Shown here piece by piece: positions 62,011 to 64,000 of a stretch of 64,000 nucleotides of DNA (positions within the stretch are counted from its first letter, which is position 1; every line of letters begins with the position of its first letter). The notes beneath the pieces are model-generated. The model had not been told where the DNA came from, searched no databases, and saw nothing but the letters and a program-made list of their open reading frames with translations. This DNA is from Saprospiraceae bacterium UBA1994 (GTDB lineage Bacteria > Bacteroidota > Bacteroidia > Chitinophagales > Saprospiraceae), in NCBI GenBank assembly GCA_002335865.1, contig DDCY01000029.1, positions 322,620 through 386,619 on the forward strand, written 5' to 3'. The position numbers were made by a program, and so were the translations under genes.

Positions 62011-63378
62011 ATGGGTATACAACAAATCATTTTTCTATTAGTAGTCGTGGTAACATTCAGAATAGCCTATAAGGCTTATTCTGTAATATATCGAAATATA
62101 CATCTCGGAAAAGATAGAGTAATAGAAGGTGGCGAAGGCGCTAGATGGAAGAATGTATTTTTGATCGCATTTGGTCAGAAGAAGATGTTTAAGCGATGGA
62201 TACCTGCAGTTTTACACCTATTCATATATGTAGCATTTTTATTTACTCAGATAGAACTGATTGAGATCATAGTTGATGGTCTTTTTGGTACACATAGATT
62301 CTTCTTGCCATTCTTTGGCGGATTGTATACGTTAATAATCAATTTCATAGAGATTCTTACGATTCTCGCATTGGTGGGTACCTTAGCATTTTTAGCTAGA
62401 CGTAATTTGCTAAAAGTACCAAGGCTTGTGATGTCGGAGATGAACGGTTGGCCTAAGCTTGATGGTAACTTGATTCTGATTGGCGAATTGATACTAATCG
62501 CTGGTATCATGACTATGAATGGAGCAGATGTAATGCTGCAAAAGCTTGATCCTGTTCATTTCCATGATTCAGGATATTTAGCAGTCAGTAGTACTTTGGC
62601 TCCTTTATTTTTAGATGGATGGGGACAAGAGGCATTGCAAATATTAGAGAGATTTGGATGGTGGCTACATTTAGCTGCTGTAATTGGATTTATACTGTAT
62701 TTACCTTTGAGTAAACACTTACATATATTCTTAGCATTTTTTAATGTATACTACACACCTGTCAAGTCAAGAGGTGAAATGGATAATATGCCAGATATCA
62801 TGGGTGAAGTACAATCTATGATGGGCATTACTCCAGAAGGAGAAGCACCAGAAATGACTGATGATCTACCTGACTTTGGCGCTAATGATGTGACTAACCT
62901 CTCATGGAAAAATTTACTTGGAGCCTTTAGTTGTACGGAGTGTGGAAGATGTACCTCGGTATGTCCAGCGAATCTTACAGGAAAAAAGCTTTCTCCACGT
63001 AAAGTGATGATGGATATAAGAGACCGAGCTACAGAAATAGGAAAGAAATTAGACAGTGGACAAACTAAATATATATCTGCGGATCATACAGGAGAGACAT
63101 TGCTGACTGCTGATAATTTTGATGATGGCAAGTCGTTATTCGATTATATCAGTAAAGAAGAAATTAATGCGTGCACTACATGTAATGCATGTGTAGAAGC
63201 TTGTCCTATTATGATCAATCCATTGGAGCCAATATTAGAATTACGTAGATACGAGATTCTAACTAATAGTGCAGGTCCAGCAGATTGGATGCCCATGTTT
63301 AACGCAGTAGAAAATAGTGGTAGTGTATGGACGATACCTGATGCAAGAGATGCATGGGCAAAAGTGGACGAGGATTAG
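62011..63378 (+). CDS. membrane iron-sulfur oxidoreductase subunit (HdrC/DsrM-like fusion)
   Basis: 455 aa. Five or six membrane helices in the first 250 residues (IIFLLVVVVTFRIAYKAY, ILALVGTLAFLARRN, LAAVIGFILYLPLSKHLHIFLAFF), of the nitrate-reductase-gamma type, are followed by two [4Fe-4S] motifs: CTECGRCTSVCP (about 307) and CTTCNACVEACP (about 388). Such fusions pass electrons between a membrane pool and soluble partners and are often seen with CCG-domain proteins, as is the case here. The substrate is not known. The next gene starts 89 bases after. Confidence 0.88.
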   Translation: MGIQQIIFLLVVVVTFRIAYKAYSVIYRNIHLGKDRVIEGGEGARWKNVFLIAFGQKKMFKRWIPAVLHLFIYVAFLFTQIELIEIIVDGLFGTHRFFLPFFGGLYTLIINFIEILTILALVGTLAFLARRNLLKVPRLVMSEMNGWPKLDGNLILIGELILIAGIMTMNGADVMLQKLDPVHFHDSGYLAVSSTLAPLFLDGWGQEALQILERFGWWLHLAAVIGFILYLPLSKHLHIFLAFFNVYYTPVKSRGEMDNMPDIMGEVQSMMGITPEGEAPEMTDDLPDFGANDVTNLSWKNLLGAFSCTECGRCTSVCPANLTGKKLSPRKVMMDIRDRATEIGKKLDSGQTKYISADHTGETLLTADNFDDGKSLFDYISKEEINACTTCNACVEACPIMINPLEPILELRRYEILTNSAGPADWMPMFNAVENSGSVWTIPDARDAWAKVDED

Positions 63379-63466
63379 AAAAGATTATTGTTTGTTAATT
63401 CATAGATTATTGATTTTAAAGTGATGTGTATAGATATTGAATGTCTAAACTCTAAATGTCTAAACA

Positions 63467-64000
63467 ATGAAGAAGATTAAAGTAATGTCAGAGTTGGCAG
63501 TTGAGAATTTAAAACCAGAAATATTATTCTGGGTAGGATGTGCAGGTAGTTATGATGCGCGAGCGCAACGTGTGACCAAAGCGCTCAGTACCATCTTACA
63601 AAATGTAGGAATCGACTTTGCAATATTGGGCACTGAAGAAAGTTGTACTGGTGATCCGGCTCGTCGAGCAGGTAATGAATTTGTTTTTCAGATGACAGCT
63701 AATCAGAATGTTCAGACGATGAATATGTATGATGTGAAAAAAATCGTAACGGCTTGTCCACATTGTTTCAATACTATTAAGAATGAGTATCCTGCACTTG
63801 GTGGTCATTATGATGTTGTACATCATACACAGCTTATCAGTACTTTGATAGAAGAAGGAAGATTAACTATAGAAGGTGGCGCATACAAAGGCAAAAAAAT
63901 TACTTATCATGATTCCTGTTATTTAGGTCGTGTCAATGGAGAGTATGAAGCGCCTAGAAGGGCTATAGAAGCTCTTGACGGCGACCTTACAGAACTAAAA
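63467..64000 (+). CDS. CCG-domain iron-sulfur oxidoreductase (HdrB-like), 3' end cut by window edge
   Basis: The first 178 codons are present. It has ILFWVGCAGSYDARAQRVTKA, the Cys of EESCTGDPARRAGNE, ACPHCFNTIKNEYP and YHDSCYLGR, which are the cysteine clusters of the CCG domain used by heterodisulfide-reductase subunit B, LutA and GlpC-like proteins. With the preceding membrane gene it forms a two-part oxidoreductase. The order MKKIKVMSELAVENLKPE is typical of Bacteroidota members. The rest of the second CCG unit lies beyond 64000. Confidence 0.9.
   Translation, partial: MKKIKVMSELAVENLKPEILFWVGCAGSYDARAQRVTKALSTILQNVGIDFAILGTEESCTGDPARRAGNEFVFQMTANQNVQTMNMYDVKKIVTACPHCFNTIKNEYPALGGHYDVVHHTQLISTLIEEGRLTIEGGAYKGKKITYHDSCYLGRVNGEYEAPRRAIEALDGDLTELK

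Noticed and set aside
1..64000. CRISPR arrays, insertion sequences, prophage or attachment sites
   Set aside because: No array of regularly spaced repeats, no transposase or integrase gene and no terminal inverted repeats were seen. The only direct repeat of note has two copies.

Overview
The window is one continuous stretch of chromosome from a low-GC member of the Bacteroidota, probably close to the Saprospiria/Chitinophagia side of the phylum (the placement is inference). The reasons are: gliding genes gldA-gldF-gldG; a PorT-type secretion gene beside ubiE; two very large secreted proteins ending in type IX secretion (T9SS) sorting domains; TonB-dependent receptors with carboxypeptidase-regulatory N-terminal domains; the short primary sigma factor (about 287 aa) typical of the phylum; hardly any Shine-Dalgarno sequences; and repeated -7 elements of the form TAnnTTTG or TAnnTTCG. 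No phage, insertion sequence, CRISPR array or rRNA operon is visible. Most genes are housekeeping.

Layout. 1-1613: YheT-type hydrolase (cut by the window edge) and a GDPD lipoprotein, minus strand. 1737-4590: ftsX, DUF3098, uppP, truB. 4591-8082: 1163-aa secreted lamin-tail/CotH-kinase protein. 8312-13076: rpsO, pnp, rpoD and an unrecognised gene. 13207-14629: purC and a GNAT acetyltransferase. 15030-20765: gldA-gldF-gldG, a DUF4340 protein and an S1/P1-nuclease-like protein. 20771-21970: a decayed RDD-family fragment and a DUF368 undecaprenyl-phosphate flippase candidate. 22224-29634: outer-membrane receptor, DMT exporter, msrB lipoprotein, GreA-like factor, ACP phosphodiesterase, a barrel-like protein and an SRPBCC protein. 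30162-34795: hscA with an upstream lipoprotein gene, a 91-bp-period repeat, a queuosine-precursor transporter and ctlX. 34984-40597: a TonB receptor followed by a 948-aa secreted protein carrying an apparent type 1 copper site. 40835-42466: LptF/G permease. 42542-45763: a cobalamin riboswitch controlling btuB and a surface beta-propeller lipoprotein resembling BtuG. 45918-57548: mixed small metabolic genes including xseB, ltaE, cold-shock protein, saccharopine-dehydrogenase family, trxA, ribH, TPR protein, porT-ubiE, DinB, DUF5683 and a MobA-like protein. 57877-57951: tRNA-His. 58103-64000: lipoprotein, orphan TRAP-type binding protein, MazG-like and phosphoribosyltransferase genes, and a two-gene iron-sulfur oxidoreductase running off the right edge.

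Genes that act together: uppP and the DUF368 protein both serve undecaprenyl-phosphate recycling. gldAFG, porT and the two sorting-domain proteins belong to the gliding/T9SS surface machinery. The riboswitch, BtuB and the propeller lipoprotein form a vitamin B12 capture unit. The most unusual items are the lamin-tail/cupredoxin/OB-fold protein paired with a TonB receptor, the B12 operon with its candidate expression platform, the 91-bp repeat, and several single-frame decayed genes in the large gaps between genes.
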